Shown: positions 34,612 through 43,477, counted from the stretch's first letter. The stretch is DNA of 64,000 nt from Nitrospiraceae bacterium (GCA_020632595.1 JACKFF010000002.1:310001-374000); one strand, 5' to 3'. The notes: generated from the letters alone by a model not told the origin. Numbers and translations are program-made.

Positions 34612-36102
34612 ATGGTGAAGACTATTATTGCAAACCAACACACGGTCGTCCATGAAAGTGCGGAGCGGAAGCCGACGGTACGATGGGCGCTGGTCAGCCT
34701 TTCGCTCTCCATGTTGCTCTCTTCGCTCGACACCAGTATCGCCAATGTGGCCTTACCGACGTTGGCCCGGGCGTTCACCGCCTCCTTCCAGGAAGTCCAA
34801 TGGGTGATCCTCGCGTATCTTCTCGCCGCCACGACCCTCATCGTCAGCGTCGGACGGCTCGGTGACATCATCGGCCGCCGCCGGCTGCTGTTAGCCGGCA
34901 TTTTCCTCTACACGGTGGCCTCGGTCCTGTGTGCCGTCGCGCCTGCGTTCTGGGTGCTCATTGTCGGGCGGGCGGCGCAGGGCCTCGGTGGGGCTATCAT
35001 GATGGCGCTCTCCATGGCGTTTGTGGGTGAGACGGTGTCGAAGGACAGGACCGGGAGCGCCATGGGCCTGCTCGGCACGATGTCCGCAATCGGTACGGCG
35101 CTCGGTCCATCCCTCGGCGGCGTCCTGATCGCCGGATTCGGGTGGCGGGCCATCTTCCTCATCAACCTGCCCCTGGGGCTGCTGACTTTTCTTCTCGCGC
35201 ATCACTATCTCCCCGTGGATCGCCGGGAGCCCGAGACGAATCGGGCCGGATTCGACCATGTGGGCACGCTCCTGCTGGCGCTGACGCTCGCGGCCTATGC
35301 CCTCGCCGTGACGCTCGGTCGCGGCAGTTTCGGAACCCTCAATCTGGCGCTGCTTCTGGTTGCGGCCATTGGCGTCGGCCTCTTTGTGCACGTGGAGGCG
35401 AGAACCGTTTCGCCGCTGATCCGATTGGGGGCGTTCCGCGATTCCATGCTGAGTGCAAGCCTCGCCATGAGCGCACTCGTCACGACCGTGGTGACGGCAA
35501 CGCTGGTCGTCGGGCCGTTCTATCTCTCCCGTGCACTCGGGCTCGATGCGGCGATGGTGGGACTCGTCTTATCGGCCGGGCCGCTGGTCGCTGCGCTGAC
35601 GGGGTTGCCTGCGGGCCGCATGGCGGATCATTTTGGCGCACCACGCGTGGTGGTGGTCGGGCTCATCGGCATGGGGACCGGTTGCTTTATCCTGGCCATG
35701 GTGCCGTCGACACTTGGCATTTCCGGTTACCTGGTTCCCATCGTCGTCATCACCGCCGGCTATGGGTTGTTCCAGACGGCCAACAACACCGCCGTCATGA
35801 CCGGTGTCAGTCCGGACCAGCGGGGTGTCATGTCCGGCATGCTCAACCTCTCGCGCAATCTCGGGCGCATCACCGGGGCATCCGTGATGGGTGCGGTGTT
35901 CGCCTTCGCCTCGGCCACAATCGACATCACCACGGCGCCTCCAGAGGCCGTGGCCCGCGGTATGCGGATCACATTCGCCGTTGCCGCGACGCTCATCGTG
36001 ATCGCGCTCGCCCTCGCCGTCGGCATGGCCCGCCGCACAGCGGGTAATCGGGGAGTGGCTCCGGAAACAGTGGGGCAGGCGAATGAGAATGTTTCGCGAT
36101 GA
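34612..36102 (+). CDS. MFS multidrug efflux transporter (DHA2, EmrB/QacA type)
   Basis: 496 residues from the ATG at 34612 (GGAGGG just upstream). Fourteen hydrophobic segments fit the DHA2 family. Motif C-like and family signatures are visible: LDTSIANVALPTLARAF, the motif A loop GRLGDIIGRRRLL, and GPSLGGVLIAGFGWRAIFLINLPLG. Inner-membrane drug:proton antiporter by family. Paired divergently with the LysR gene and similarly GC-rich. Confidence 0.92.
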   Translation: MVKTIIANQHTVVHESAERKPTVRWALVSLSLSMLLSSLDTSIANVALPTLARAFTASFQEVQWVILAYLLAATTLIVSVGRLGDIIGRRRLLLAGIFLYTVASVLCAVAPAFWVLIVGRAAQGLGGAIMMALSMAFVGETVSKDRTGSAMGLLGTMSAIGTALGPSLGGVLIAGFGWRAIFLINLPLGLLTFLLAHHYLPVDRREPETNRAGFDHVGTLLLALTLAAYALAVTLGRGSFGTLNLALLLVAAIGVGLFVHVEARTVSPLIRLGAFRDSMLSASLAMSALVTTVVTATLVVGPFYLSRALGLDAAMVGLVLSAGPLVAALTGLPAGRMADHFGAPRVVVVGLIGMGTGCFILAMVPSTLGISGYLVPIVVITAGYGLFQTANNTAVMTGVSPDQRGVMSGMLNLSRNLGRITGASVMGAVFAFASATIDITTAPPEAVARGMRITFAVAATLIVIALALAVGMARRTAGNRGVAPETVGQANENVSR

Positions 36103-36272
36103 ACCCCGGGCGTTGCACCAGGAAACACATCGATACACGACTGCCGACTTCTGGCCCCTTGCAGGCTTCACGCCCGCATCGATCGGTCCGGCACGAGGTA
36201 TGCCTGCCGTCCCATTCCCGATTGCGTTCCCACCCGATACCATTGACAGGACTTCCGCAACATCCCCAATAT

Positions 36273-36485
36273 GGGGCGGTTGAAAAAAGCCGCCAGCGGC
36301 ATTCTCGCCATTTTTCCGTACTCACGTACTGGAAGTACGCTCTGTGCGCAAAATGACTGCGGCCTTGCTGGACGAACCCTTCGGGAAGACTCAGGGCATG
36401 CTTTTTTGAACCACCCCGAAGCCTCTGAAATGCAAGGTGCCTGTGGATCAATAAGCCCTTGGAAATTGTTAATATTCAATACTCC
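36273..36485 (+). mobile_element. MITE copy F (213 bp), near-perfect 6-bp duplication
   Basis: Starts GGGGCGGTTGAAAAAAGCC and ends ATATTCAATACTCC. Flanked by CAATAT (36267-36272) and TAATAT (36486-36491), a 5/6 match. The 3' part is more diverged than in copies C and E. It lies between the MFS gene and the following membrane protein gene; 36103-36272 has no gene. Confidence 0.8.
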
Positions 36486-36512
36486 TAATATTCAGGCTGT
36501 AAGAACCTTCAC

Positions 36513-37064
36513 ATGAACAATCTTAAACGTATCTTCATTTTTACGGTCAGTGTGTTTCTTCTCTCTTTTGGATACTTTCTCTCTCTCTATCCGAATCGGC
36601 CCGATGATCCCGAGCACGACACGTTGCTGCGCGAAATCGGGGAGGGCTTCGGGACGCTCGGCCTCTGGGCCCTGGGCATAATTTATGGCAGAACGTTGTT
36701 GAAGTTGGCGTGTGGCCAGGGTGGCCTCCTTCAGCGACTTGTCCCGGATGAATACGATGTGTCGGCCATTCCGCCATTCAGCACCCTTCTCAATGTGTTG
36801 AATCGCACGCACGTCTACGTGGGGATTGCCGCCATCGCGGTCATCCTGTTGCACATTGCGATGCTCGGCCTGCACGCCGACATCTTATTTTTTCCGGCCG
36901 TCCTGGCGCTGGTGCTGTGGCAGGGCATGTTTGGGTTTTTCCTGACGTGGCGATATTCTCCGCAGGATTTGAAAAGGTTTTCCTACTTTGTGCATGCGCA
37001 ATTTGTAACCGGCATCATGATCGGCATCTTCTCGGTCTTCGGGCATCTGCTGCTCGATGATTAG
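36513..37064 (+). CDS. Four-helix membrane protein, unknown function
   Basis: 183 residues. Hydrophobic segments at about 7-27, 49-62, 98-120, 126-145 and 160-180. Histidines lie in or near helices (RTHVYVGIAAIAVILLHIAM, YFVHAQFVTG), a pattern seen in small b-type cytochromes and ferric-reductase-like proteins, but this is not enough to assign a cofactor. No operon partner on this strand except the GIY-YIG gene 117 bases later. Confidence 0.65.
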   Translation: MNNLKRIFIFTVSVFLLSFGYFLSLYPNRPDDPEHDTLLREIGEGFGTLGLWALGIIYGRTLLKLACGQGGLLQRLVPDEYDVSAIPPFSTLLNVLNRTHVYVGIAAIAVILLHIAMLGLHADILFFPAVLALVLWQGMFGFFLTWRYSPQDLKRFSYFVHAQFVTGIMIGIFSVFGHLLLDD

Positions 37065-37181
37065 TCATTGGGGAGATCAACAGGAATTGTTCAGGTGAGT
37101 TCCCGGTGGTCTCAAATGGGTAGCGGGGAGTTTCACTCACAGCCGGATCGGGCGGCATGGACCATGAGGAAAGGGCCTTGT

Positions 37182-37427
37182 ATGGGGTGGACAGTCTATA
37201 TGTTGGAATGCGCCGATACCAGTTTGTACACCGGGATAACCCTGGACCTGGAACGTCGTCTTGCCGAGCACGCAAAAGGGAAAGGGGCTAAATACACGAA
37301 GCACCGTGGTCCCTTTACCGTGGTGTTCACCGAACGGCAGGAGACGAGAGGCCAGGCACTAAAGAGAGAAGCGGCGATTAAATCCATGATGCGAAAAGCA
37401 AAACTGGGCTTAATCGGCACAGGATAA
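37182..37427 (+). CDS. GIY-YIG nuclease-superfamily protein (UPF0213/YhbQ type)
   Basis: 81 residues from the ATG at 37182; GAGGAAAGG lies at a suitable distance, and the domain begins at once. TVYMLECADTSLYTGITLDLERRLAEH contains the GIY-YIG signature (YML...LYTGIT), followed by KGAKYTKHRGP and EAAIKSMMRKAK. Length fits YhbQ-like single-domain proteins. Biological role uncertain; related proteins cut structured DNA. Confidence 0.88.
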   Translation: MGWTVYMLECADTSLYTGITLDLERRLAEHAKGKGAKYTKHRGPFTVVFTERQETRGQALKREAAIKSMMRKAKLGLIGTG

Positions 37428-37566
37428 AACGGTCGCGGCCCCGTCATGCCTCTGTTCCTCATCCGCCATCAGCATCTTTTTCCTGCCTGTCATGCCCGAC
37501 GCGAGCCATCGGAACAAAATTGTTATTCTGAGTTTCCCGCCTCTTTGTCATATATGGACTCCCCCT

Positions 37567-37808
37567 GTTTTGCAAGCGAGATTTACAACGATGAGGAGCG
37601 GGTCTGCGGTCCTATATCCGGCTTCGTGAGGGAACCGTTTTCGTTCCGAGCCTTGATGGTTGTCGCGCGGCAGCTCCTAGGCATTCTGACGGCTTGATGG
37701 TTCAGCCGATGACAAGACTCAGGTTTTGCTGCTGCGGGGGTGACCCCGTTCGCCCATCAGTTGGTGTCTCCTGCTACGCAATCCTTGGCAAGCGCTTCTC
37801 CGTCTTCG
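37567..37808 (-). ncRNA. Putative seekRNA/bridge RNA region of the intact IS1111 element
   Basis: The 3' non-coding end downstream of the transposase. It is identical by eye to the other copy over about 210 bases, apart from 37577-37597, which reads CTCATCGTTGTAAATCTCGC on the minus strand after one extra C. Both versions keep CTCA and TTGT; CTCA and ACAA flank the REP-like insertion site (CTCAGGATGACAA). This fits a guide segment, but matches of four bases are weak evidence. Stem-loops as in the other copy. Confidence 0.6.
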
Positions 37809-38831
37809 TTACGCGGCCCCGCACATTTTTGTGACATCATACAGCTGCTCCCCGTGGATGAGCGCGAAGGCCATCCGCGCATTCTTATTCGCCAAGGCCA
37901 CGATCGCCTTCTTCATCCCCCGGCGGGCCACGAGCCGCCGGATCCAACAGCTGAGGCGATCGGGTTTCTCCCCCACTTGCCTCACGACCGCCCGGGCCCC
38001 ATGAATCAGCAACTGCCGGAGATAGCGCTCTCCCCGTTTACTGATCCCCCCGAGCCGGACCTTCCCTCCCGTGCCGGTGTGCTTGGGGACCAGCCCCAAC
38101 GTGGCGGCGAAATGGCGGCCGTTCTGAGAGGACTGGCCCGCCGTTTTGCCCCAGAGAGCCGAGGCGCCTAAGGGGCCAATGCCGCGAGCTTGCTCGAGTC
38201 GGGAACAGATCGGCTGCGCGGCATTCTCCCGTTTGATCTGAGCCGTCACCGCCTCAATCTTGGCATCCCAATATTGCCACTCCGCCTGTTGGTCGATCAA
38301 AAACTGTTGGAGCAGAGGGGCCCATCGCTCGTCGGCTAGCAGGAGGGGCAGCATCTTCCGAACCGCGGCGACTCCCTGGGGAATGGCCACGCCGTATTCC
38401 AGTAAGATGCCACGGGTCTGATTCACGAGGGCGGTGCGATTGCTCAGGGAGCGACTCCGGACCCGATGGAGGGCTTGCACGGCCTGCTGCGCTTCGCTCG
38501 CCAGGCCGACGAACCGCATCCCCGGCTCTTGCACCGCGCGACAGATCGCTCGGGCATCGGCGGCATCACTCTTATTGGTCTGCACCCACGGTTTGACATA
38601 CTGCGGAGCGATCAGCCGCACCTCGTGCCCCAGCTTCGTCAGCTCCCGCGCCCAGTAATGAGCCCCGCCACAGGCTTCCATCCCGACGAGGGCGGGCGCC
38701 CGATTCGCCAACCACGGCAACACCTTCTTTCGAGACAGCCGGCAACGGGTGATGCCCTGTCCCCCTTCCTCTTCCACGTACACTTCAAACATATTCTTCG
38801 CAAGATCGATCCCAATGATGGTACGCTTCAT
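37809..38831 (-). CDS. IS110/IS1111 DEDD transposase
   Basis: 340 residues, full length for the group. N-terminal RuvC-like DEDD domain: Asp in IGIDLAKNMFEVYV, Glu in ALVGMEACGGAHYW, Asp pair in NKSDAADARAI. C-terminal transposase_20 domain with ARGIGPLGASALWG, the conserved Ser-containing AFALI segment near the end, and basic RRLVARRGMKKAIVALANKN. AGGAGGAG lies upstream of the start. Known members use a guide RNA to choose insertion sites. Confidence 0.95.
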   Translation of the reverse strand: MKRTIIGIDLAKNMFEVYVEEEGGQGITRCRLSRKKVLPWLANRAPALVGMEACGGAHYWARELTKLGHEVRLIAPQYVKPWVQTNKSDAADARAICRAVQEPGMRFVGLASEAQQAVQALHRVRSRSLSNRTALVNQTRGILLEYGVAIPQGVAAVRKMLPLLLADERWAPLLQQFLIDQQAEWQYWDAKIEAVTAQIKRENAAQPICSRLEQARGIGPLGASALWGKTAGQSSQNGRHFAATLGLVPKHTGTGGKVRLGGISKRGERYLRQLLIHGARAVVRQVGEKPDRLSCWIRRLVARRGMKKAIVALANKNARMAFALIHGEQLYDVTKMCGAA

Positions 38832-38923
38832 GGTGACTCCTCCTTTAAGTTGAAAGCTGGTTGGTCAGTCGTCCAGCTTGGCACACTCGATGCCGTCCTT
38901 AAAGGGGGAGTCCATACCATTAT

Positions 38924-39359
38924 CCTGAGCCGGAGGCGAAGGATCTGTGCCCAACGACCCGACACCAAACCCACTCCTCCGTCATCCCTGCAAGTTGTCA
39001 GCGGGATTCCATCTGCACCCCACTCGCCAGTCTCGGTGTAGCCCCGACCCCGACCACTCTATTCCCTCCAGATGGACTGACAAAACCTGCTGTGGTTGTC
39101 CCTTTCCAGGGGGTTGGAAGATTCTTGCTAAGTATTCGAGAAACTTATAGGATTACTGGAAGTTTTAAGCTGAGTACGTTGTGATAGGCTGATCAAGCCA
39201 CAGAGTAATTATAGGTAATAGGAATCCAATGAATAGAGAAGCGGAAGGTTGCAGAGAAAGTTTATCAGTATATAGCTATGTAATAGCGGTGAGCGAAACC
39301 CCAGCAGTCTGCACTGCATATTATTCGATACCTCATCGCAGACGTTCGAGGGGGACACA
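38924..39359. other. Gene-free stretch with REP-like DNA
   Basis: 38920-38962 is the right part of the REP-like unit split by the IS (TCCTGAG ... GCGAAGGATCTGTGCCC). 38980-39012 is a second small repeat type (GTCATCCCTGCAAGTTGTCA, then GCGGGATTCCA). From 39130 on the DNA is AT-rich and holds no recognised feature apart from presumably the promoter of the next gene pair. Confidence 0.5.
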
Positions 39360-39596
39360 GTGCCCACAGTATTACGAATAGGTCCCTACCGCTTTCATTT
39401 TTATTCGGATGAGCGAAATGAACCTCCTCACATTCATGTGCGGACTGGAGAGAGTGAATGTAAATTTTGGCTTGACCCCATCATTCTCGCAAAAAATCGC
39501 GGTGTCCCCGCACATCGTTTGAATGAGATTGCCAGCCTCGTTTTTCAAAATCAAAAATTCTTAATGGAGAAATACCATGAATACCACAACCGCTAA
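39360..39596 (+). CDS. DUF4160 protein, partner of a putative TA-like pair
   Basis: 78 residues from a GTG start. VLRIGPYRFHFYSDERNEPPHIHV is the DUF4160 signature, followed by FWLDPIILAKNRG and HRLNEIASLVFQNQKFLMEKYHEY. The family is regularly encoded with a DUF2442 gene, as here, overlapping it by 20 bases. The pair is suspected to be toxin-antitoxin-like, but function is not proven. Confidence 0.85.
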   Translation: MPTVLRIGPYRFHFYSDERNEPPHIHVRTGESECKFWLDPIILAKNRGVPAHRLNEIASLVFQNQKFLMEKYHEYHNR

Positions 39597-39876
39597 CGTT
39601 GAGTTAGAACAAGACCCCGTAGCCTGCCGAGCGTGGACTGAACAACGCACCATTTTCATCGAACTCTACGATGGGAGGATTATCGGTTTCCCGGCGTCAC
39701 GATTTCGAAAACTTCGGAAGGCAACAAATGAAGAATTAGGAGAAGTCAAAGTTGAAGTCAATGGGTATGCCTTACGCTGGGAAAACTTAGATGAGGATAT
39801 TACCGTCCTTGGTATCGTGAACGGCCGTTTCGAACTGCCTCTCGAGGAAAAGACGGTTCTCAAACATGAAAATTGA
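39577..39876 (+). CDS. DUF2442 protein
   Basis: 99 residues. IFIELYDGRIIGFPASRFRKLRKAT and VNGYALRWENLDEDITVLGIVNG match DUF2442, in which a conserved Trp-Glu-x-Leu-Asp-Glu-Asp-Ile motif is diagnostic. Start lies inside the end of the DUF4160 gene, so translation is probably coupled. Likely the regulatory or neutralising partner (inference). Confidence 0.87.
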   Translation: MNTTTANVELEQDPVACRAWTEQRTIFIELYDGRIIGFPASRFRKLRKATNEELGEVKVEVNGYALRWENLDEDITVLGIVNGRFELPLEEKTVLKHEN

Positions 39877-40390
39877 AAAGGATCTGTGCCCCAAGCAAAA
39901 CACGCAAGGTCAGCAAAAACCCCTTCCCCCCACCGTTATTCTCGCAGGGCGTTAGCGGGAATCTATCTTATTTAATCTCGTCATCCCCGCAAGTTGTCAG
40001 CGGGCATCCAACTTATTCCCCCCATGGTCATCCTAAGCTTAGGCGAAGAATCTGTGCCCGGCCCAACCCCGCACACTGAAATACGACGCCCCTCTGTTAT
40101 TTCCGACGTTGATCATTTAGCATTTTCCCCGGAAAGCCCCCCAAGAACCCGCAGGCAAAAGTGCATTAGTCTCAACAAGCAGGAAAGTGGAAAATGGGCT
40201 GTGAGTCTGTGTGAGTAGAAAGTTCCGATCCCGAGTACTGGTAGGCGAAATTGAACGAAGGTTGAGCTAACCTCCACCTTCAGGTCGACCAACCGGGCTG
40301 ACGTTCAAATCAAGAGTCGGGCCTTGTTTGAGCCATGCGAGTTGGTCCGCCCCTCCGTTGGCCTGCGTCGGCACGTATTCGTTTTGACCC
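39877..40390. other. Gene-free stretch with small repeats
   Basis: 39985-40012 holds the GTCATCCCCGCAAGTTGTCA / GCGGGCATCCAAC repeat and 40027-40068 a REP-like unit (GTCATCCTAAGCTTAGGCG, AAGAATCTGTGCCC). Around 40320-40370 lies a fragment of the long palindromic repeat apical region. No gene is supported. Confidence 0.5.
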
Positions 40391-40579
40391 GACGCCTGCC
40401 GGCTGGCCCCCAGGGAGGGACGCTCTTAGCAGCTCGCGGCCCGTGTTTGAGCAGAGCGAGTTGGGCCGCTCTTCTCCGGGTTCGCGACCCTCCCTTCCAA
40501 TGAAACCAGACGGGGCGTCAATGGTTTTGGGTCCTTTTGCCGAAACAAAAGGACCTCGTCCTTCGGGGGCGAAACCCCG
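40391..40579 (-). repeat. Long palindromic repeat, copy 1
   Basis: Minus orientation. Bounded by GACGCCTGCCGGCTGGCC and GGGGGCGAAACCCC. Contains the foldback GGAGGGACGC-type arms and the hairpin GGTCCTTTTG/CAAAAGGACC, which in other copies reads CCACTTTTG/CAAAAGTGG (compensatory changes). Follows the 3' side of the gene at 40693-41007. Confidence 0.85.
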
Positions 40580-40692
40580 CAGAAAAAAGTAGGACATTCT
40601 CAATAAGCAAAAAGGTAAGTAGGGAACTGCGAGGAAATGTGAATGTAAAACCTGCCCTTAAACCGATTCAAGACCAAACGAACGGCACCGAC

Positions 40693-41007
40693 TCAACCCG
40701 GCTTATGATAGCCATACACCCGGTTTAACACTTCTGACAAAATCTCTTCATGTAGCGCTTCCGCTTCCTCCCAGGTGGAGCAGCGGCGGCAGGTTTGATC
40801 AAGATCGCCACCAAACACCATCGTTTCAAACAGGAGGGGAGGGCCGGCGAAGAATTGATGGTCAATCCCGAGGAACACGGTCGACACCTCAATGTCTGCG
40901 ACCTTTGTATGACTCACAACCCGATCAGCCGTTTCCACCCATTCGCCAAATTCCTTGGCACTCGAAACGGGAACGACGACCTGGTTGCGTAAAATATAGA
41001 ATCGCAT
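40693..41007 (-). CDS. Conserved small protein, unknown function
   Basis: 104 residues, with GGGAGG upstream. The pattern of W-ETADRVVSHT, then VSTVFLGIDHQF, GPPLLFETMVFGG and CRRCSTWEEAEALHEEI is that of a small protein family common in phages, plasmids and actinobacterial genomes, without known activity. Its presence fits the accessory nature of this region. A long palindromic repeat lies 114 bases downstream. Confidence 0.75.
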   Translation of the reverse strand: MRFYILRNQVVVPVSSAKEFGEWVETADRVVSHTKVADIEVSTVFLGIDHQFFAGPPLLFETMVFGGDLDQTCRRCSTWEEAEALHEEILSEVLNRVYGYHKPG

Positions 41008-41286
41008 GCTCAGACCTCCCGGTTAGATTCGACGCCACCGTGGTCTCTTCCTTCATAGCATACGACATGATGCCAATCTCTGGCCTTCCACATCAACACC
41101 GGCGACGAAATTTCCTCATCTGCAAGTAACCCCCCTCTTCATGAAGAAGAAATTGGAAGCCGGGTTGCGTCTCATGAGGAATCGATGACAATATGGGCCT
41201 TCCTTTTTCAGAATGTAGGAAGATAAATTGGTCAGGCCCGGTTGTGGCTTGATGACCATCTCTATTCACGCACAAGAGGATGACAC

Positions 41287-41745
41287 ATGACTGAAGAACA
41301 GAAGCCCGTGTTTACCATAGAGAAAATCTACGTCAGGGATTTGTCCTTGGAAGTCCCTCATGCACCCGGCATTTTCCGGGAGGGTGGAGCCCCACAGGTT
41401 CATGTCGAATTAAAGACCCAACATGCCCGCGTGGAAGAGGGCATGTATGATGCGTCCGTGACGGTGACCGTGACGGCCAAGGTCAATGAAAAAATCATGT
41501 TTATCGTGGAGGTGGAACAGGCTGGCATTTTTCGGATTCGCCATGTCCCGGAAACGGAAATGGGTGCGGTGTTAGGGATCGGATGTGCGAATATTCTCTT
41601 TCCCTATGTTCGTGAGACGGTATCTGATGCGGTGACACGGGGAGGGTTCCCGACCGTCATGCTCAACCCGGTGAATTTTGAAGCCCTGTATCATCAGCAG
41701 CAACAACAACAAACGACACCCGATTCCGCGGCCACCATCCACTGA
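41287..41745 (+). CDS. secB: Protein-export chaperone SecB
   Basis: 152 residues, typical length. FTIEKIYVRDLSLEVPHAPGIF is the conserved SecB opening; EVEQAGIFRI, LGIGCANILFPYVRETVSDAVTRGGFP and LNPVNFEALY complete the family pattern. The tail is Gln-rich (seven of eight residues after YH). It keeps preproteins unfolded and hands them to SecA. A housekeeping gene within an accessory stretch. GAGGATG lies upstream of the start. Confidence 0.95.
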   Translation: MTEEQKPVFTIEKIYVRDLSLEVPHAPGIFREGGAPQVHVELKTQHARVEEGMYDASVTVTVTAKVNEKIMFIVEVEQAGIFRIRHVPETEMGAVLGIGCANILFPYVRETVSDAVTRGGFPTVMLNPVNFEALYHQQQQQQTTPDSAATIH

Positions 41746-41824
41746 GGCAGCTTCTCGGGCGAAGTGCTTTCTTGATAGGTTTTTAGAGATTGCCGTGAGG
41801 GGATGGTTGAGATACGGTAAATTC

Positions 41825-42112
41825 ATGCGAACCACAAATGATACCGTGCAAAAGACGATTCCGGCGAACGAAATCAAGCGGAGGGGACTTTCGGTCATTG
41901 ACAAAGCTTTGAAGAAGGGGCCAGTGCATGTGCTCAAGAACAACGAACCCGTCTATGTCATCATGGCAGAAGATCAATATCGGGAACTGGCGAAGCGGTA
42001 TCGTAAGTCGTACCTGAATCGAATTCGCCGCTCATTGAAGGATCTTAAGCAAGGGCGTGTCCGTCCCCATACAGCCCAAACTCTCATCGACGAACTTCAC
42101 CTCGAAGCCTAA
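41825..42112 (+). CDS. Phd/YefM-type antitoxin
   Basis: 95 residues from the ATG at 41825. TIPANEIKRRGLSVIDKALKKG and VHVLKNNEPVYVIMAEDQYREL are the Phd/YefM fold. The C-terminal half (RRSLKDLKQGRVRPHTAQTLIDEL) is the toxin-binding part. Its TAA overlaps the ATG of a RelE-type toxin gene (TAATG), but that toxin is broken. Confidence 0.85.
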   Translation: MRTTNDTVQKTIPANEIKRRGLSVIDKALKKGPVHVLKNNEPVYVIMAEDQYRELAKRYRKSYLNRIRRSLKDLKQGRVRPHTAQTLIDELHLEA

Positions 42113-42387
42113 TGTGTACGCTGGCCAAGACCAGCTATTTTGATCGGCGCGTGGCCAAGTTCACGCGAACTCACCCCGAACAGAAAAAACAACTCGCCAA
42201 AGGTCTCAGAGGATGAGAAGCCGATCCGTTTCAACCCTCTCTCCGCCTGCACGCTCTCAAAGGGGAATTGGAAGGACTGCATGTCGTCAGCCTGACTCAT
42301 GCCTACCGTATTACTTTGACATGACGAATTACCAGAAAAGAAATTGTGTTACTCGATATCGGAACCCATGATGAGGTCTATCGATAA
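42112..42387 (+). pseudogene. RelE/YafQ-type toxin with frameshift and stop
   Basis: MCTLAKTSYFDRRVAKFTRTHPE then a frame break near 42210. The sequence continues in another frame as RLHALKGELEGLHVVSLTHA, YRITLT, a TGA near 42321, then ITRKEIVLLDIGTHDEVY. These are the beta strands and C-terminal GTHDEVY motif of RelE/mRNA-interferase toxins. With two lesions it is not expected to be active, unlike its intact antitoxin. Confidence 0.82.
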
Positions 42388-42476
42388 AATCTTCACAAGA
42401 TAATGGCCACGAAGGAAAAACCCTCGCAGTTATTGTCCGCCCGTGGGTTTGCCTCGGTACGGTTGCATTTTGATCC

Positions 42477-42660
42477 GACGCCTGCCGGCTGGCCCCAAGG
42501 AGGGACGCTCTGAGCATCTCGCGGACCTTGTTTGAGCCCTGCGAGTTGGGCCGCTCTTCAAAGTTGGCGTCCCTCCTCTTCGATCAGGCCAGACGGGGCG
42601 TCAATGGTTTTGGGTCCTTTTGCCGAAACAAAAGGACCTCGGCTGCCGGGCCGACCCCCG
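42477..42660 (-). repeat. Long palindromic repeat, copy 2
   Basis: Minus orientation; GACGCCTGCCGGCTGGCC at the left end, arms AGGAGGGACGC and GCGTCCCTCCT, hairpins GGTCCTTTTG/CAAAAGGACC and GCCGGG/CCCGGC. Lies downstream of the DUF433-DUF5615 pair. Confidence 0.85.
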
Positions 42661-42790
42661 GCATCTAATCTAAAAGACAAGTTATATCCATCTTCCCCTC
42701 CGTCTCCTGCCAGTAGTCATCGGGAATCCATTTTCCCATTTTCATTCAGACCTGCAGTACATATCGGGCATCCATCTTATCCCCTGCATT

Positions 42791-42832
42791 GTCATCATGA
42801 GCAGCAGGTGAGGATCTGTACCCGGCCCAACC
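42791..42832 (+). repeat. REP-like unit
   Basis: GTCATCATGAGCAGCAGGTG then AGGATCTGTACCCGGCCCAA: matches the family consensus with two or three substitutions. Confidence 0.6.
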
Positions 42833-42914
42833 AAGCGGTGCAGGCATGGGCAAGGCGTGCAAAGAGTGAATCATTAAAACAGCAATAACGTAAAGATTCA
42901 CAAGGGTGTCGTAC

Positions 42915-43232
42915 TCACGGCAGAGGAATTTGGATGAGGTCGCCGGGTTGAATCGCCCTGAGGATGTCCTGGATAACCGGGAGTAACGTCACCACCAAGG
43001 AAACCTGATTGGTGGGAAGAACGATAATGGAAAGCCGGTGATCTTTCAGGTTCTGTTGATAACGAAGGTTCTTGTCTGCGGTAATCAAAACGGTGAATTG
43101 TTGGCTGGCAGCCGCGAGCAAATCACCATTTTTCATCCCCATCCATCCCATCTCCTGGACTGTGGAAATGGAAAACTCGTGAAGACGAATTTTAACAACC
43201 CGTGGAACGGATTCGTCTAGAAGAATGGTCAA
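42915..43232 (-). CDS. DUF5615 PIN-like toxin
   Basis: 105 residues. ILLDESVPRVVKIRLHEF, DLLAAASQQFTVLITADKNLRYQQNL and IIVLPTNQ match the DUF5615 (Mut7-C-like, PIN-related) family, with Asp residues at the expected strand ends (LLDES, ITADKN). It overlaps the upstream DUF433 gene by 4 bases, the normal arrangement of this putative toxin-antitoxin pair. Apparently intact. Confidence 0.85.
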   Translation of the reverse strand: MTILLDESVPRVVKIRLHEFSISTVQEMGWMGMKNGDLLAAASQQFTVLITADKNLRYQQNLKDHRLSIIVLPTNQVSLVVTLLPVIQDILRAIQPGDLIQIPLP

Positions 43233-43477
43233 GTTCGGTGAGCAAGTTTCAGAAGGGTTGATTTGGAAAACTCAAGCACTTGGACGGCTTGATCACGGGT
43301 GACGGTAGGAAAATTCTCAAGAAATCCGTCCAAGGTCAGTCCGGCTTCCAAATTTGTGATGAGCGCGTCTACCGGAACACGGGTACCCTTAAACACGGGT
43401 GCCCCGCTCAGGATGCCTGGATCAATCGTAATAGGTAATCGTTGAAGTTCTTGTTCTTCTATGACAAGCGACGACAT
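43229..43477 (-). CDS. DUF433 antitoxin-like protein
   Basis: 82 residues. PITIDPGILSGAPVFKGTRVPV and GLTLDGFLENFPTVTRDQAVQVLEF are the DUF433 signature, a small winged-helix-like family. It is encoded just upstream of the DUF5615 toxin, with coupled translation. Role: probable antitoxin and autoregulator. Confidence 0.87.
   Translation of the reverse strand: MSSLVIEEQELQRLPITIDPGILSGAPVFKGTRVPVDALITNLEAGLTLDGFLENFPTVTRDQAVQVLEFSKSTLLKLAHRT

Larger units (their letters stand above)
37546..38923 (-). mobile_element. Intact IS110-family (IS1111 group) insertion sequence
   Basis: About 1.38 kb. It has one transposase gene, a short left end and a 240-base 3' non-coding end. Perfect 14-bp subterminal inverted repeats TATGGACTCCCCCT lie at 37553-37566 and (as AGGGGGAGTCCATA) at 38903-38916, the hallmark of the IS1111 group, since other IS110 elements lack such repeats. 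The outer borders are uncertain by a few bases. It has split a REP-like unit between GTCA (left) and TCCTGAG (right). Confidence 0.88.

Noticed and set aside
40310..40603. Recurrent open frames reading like SAKGPKTIDAPSGLI
   Set aside because: They occur in every long palindromic repeat and follow from its DNA sequence; frames are disrupted differently in each copy, so they are not proteins.
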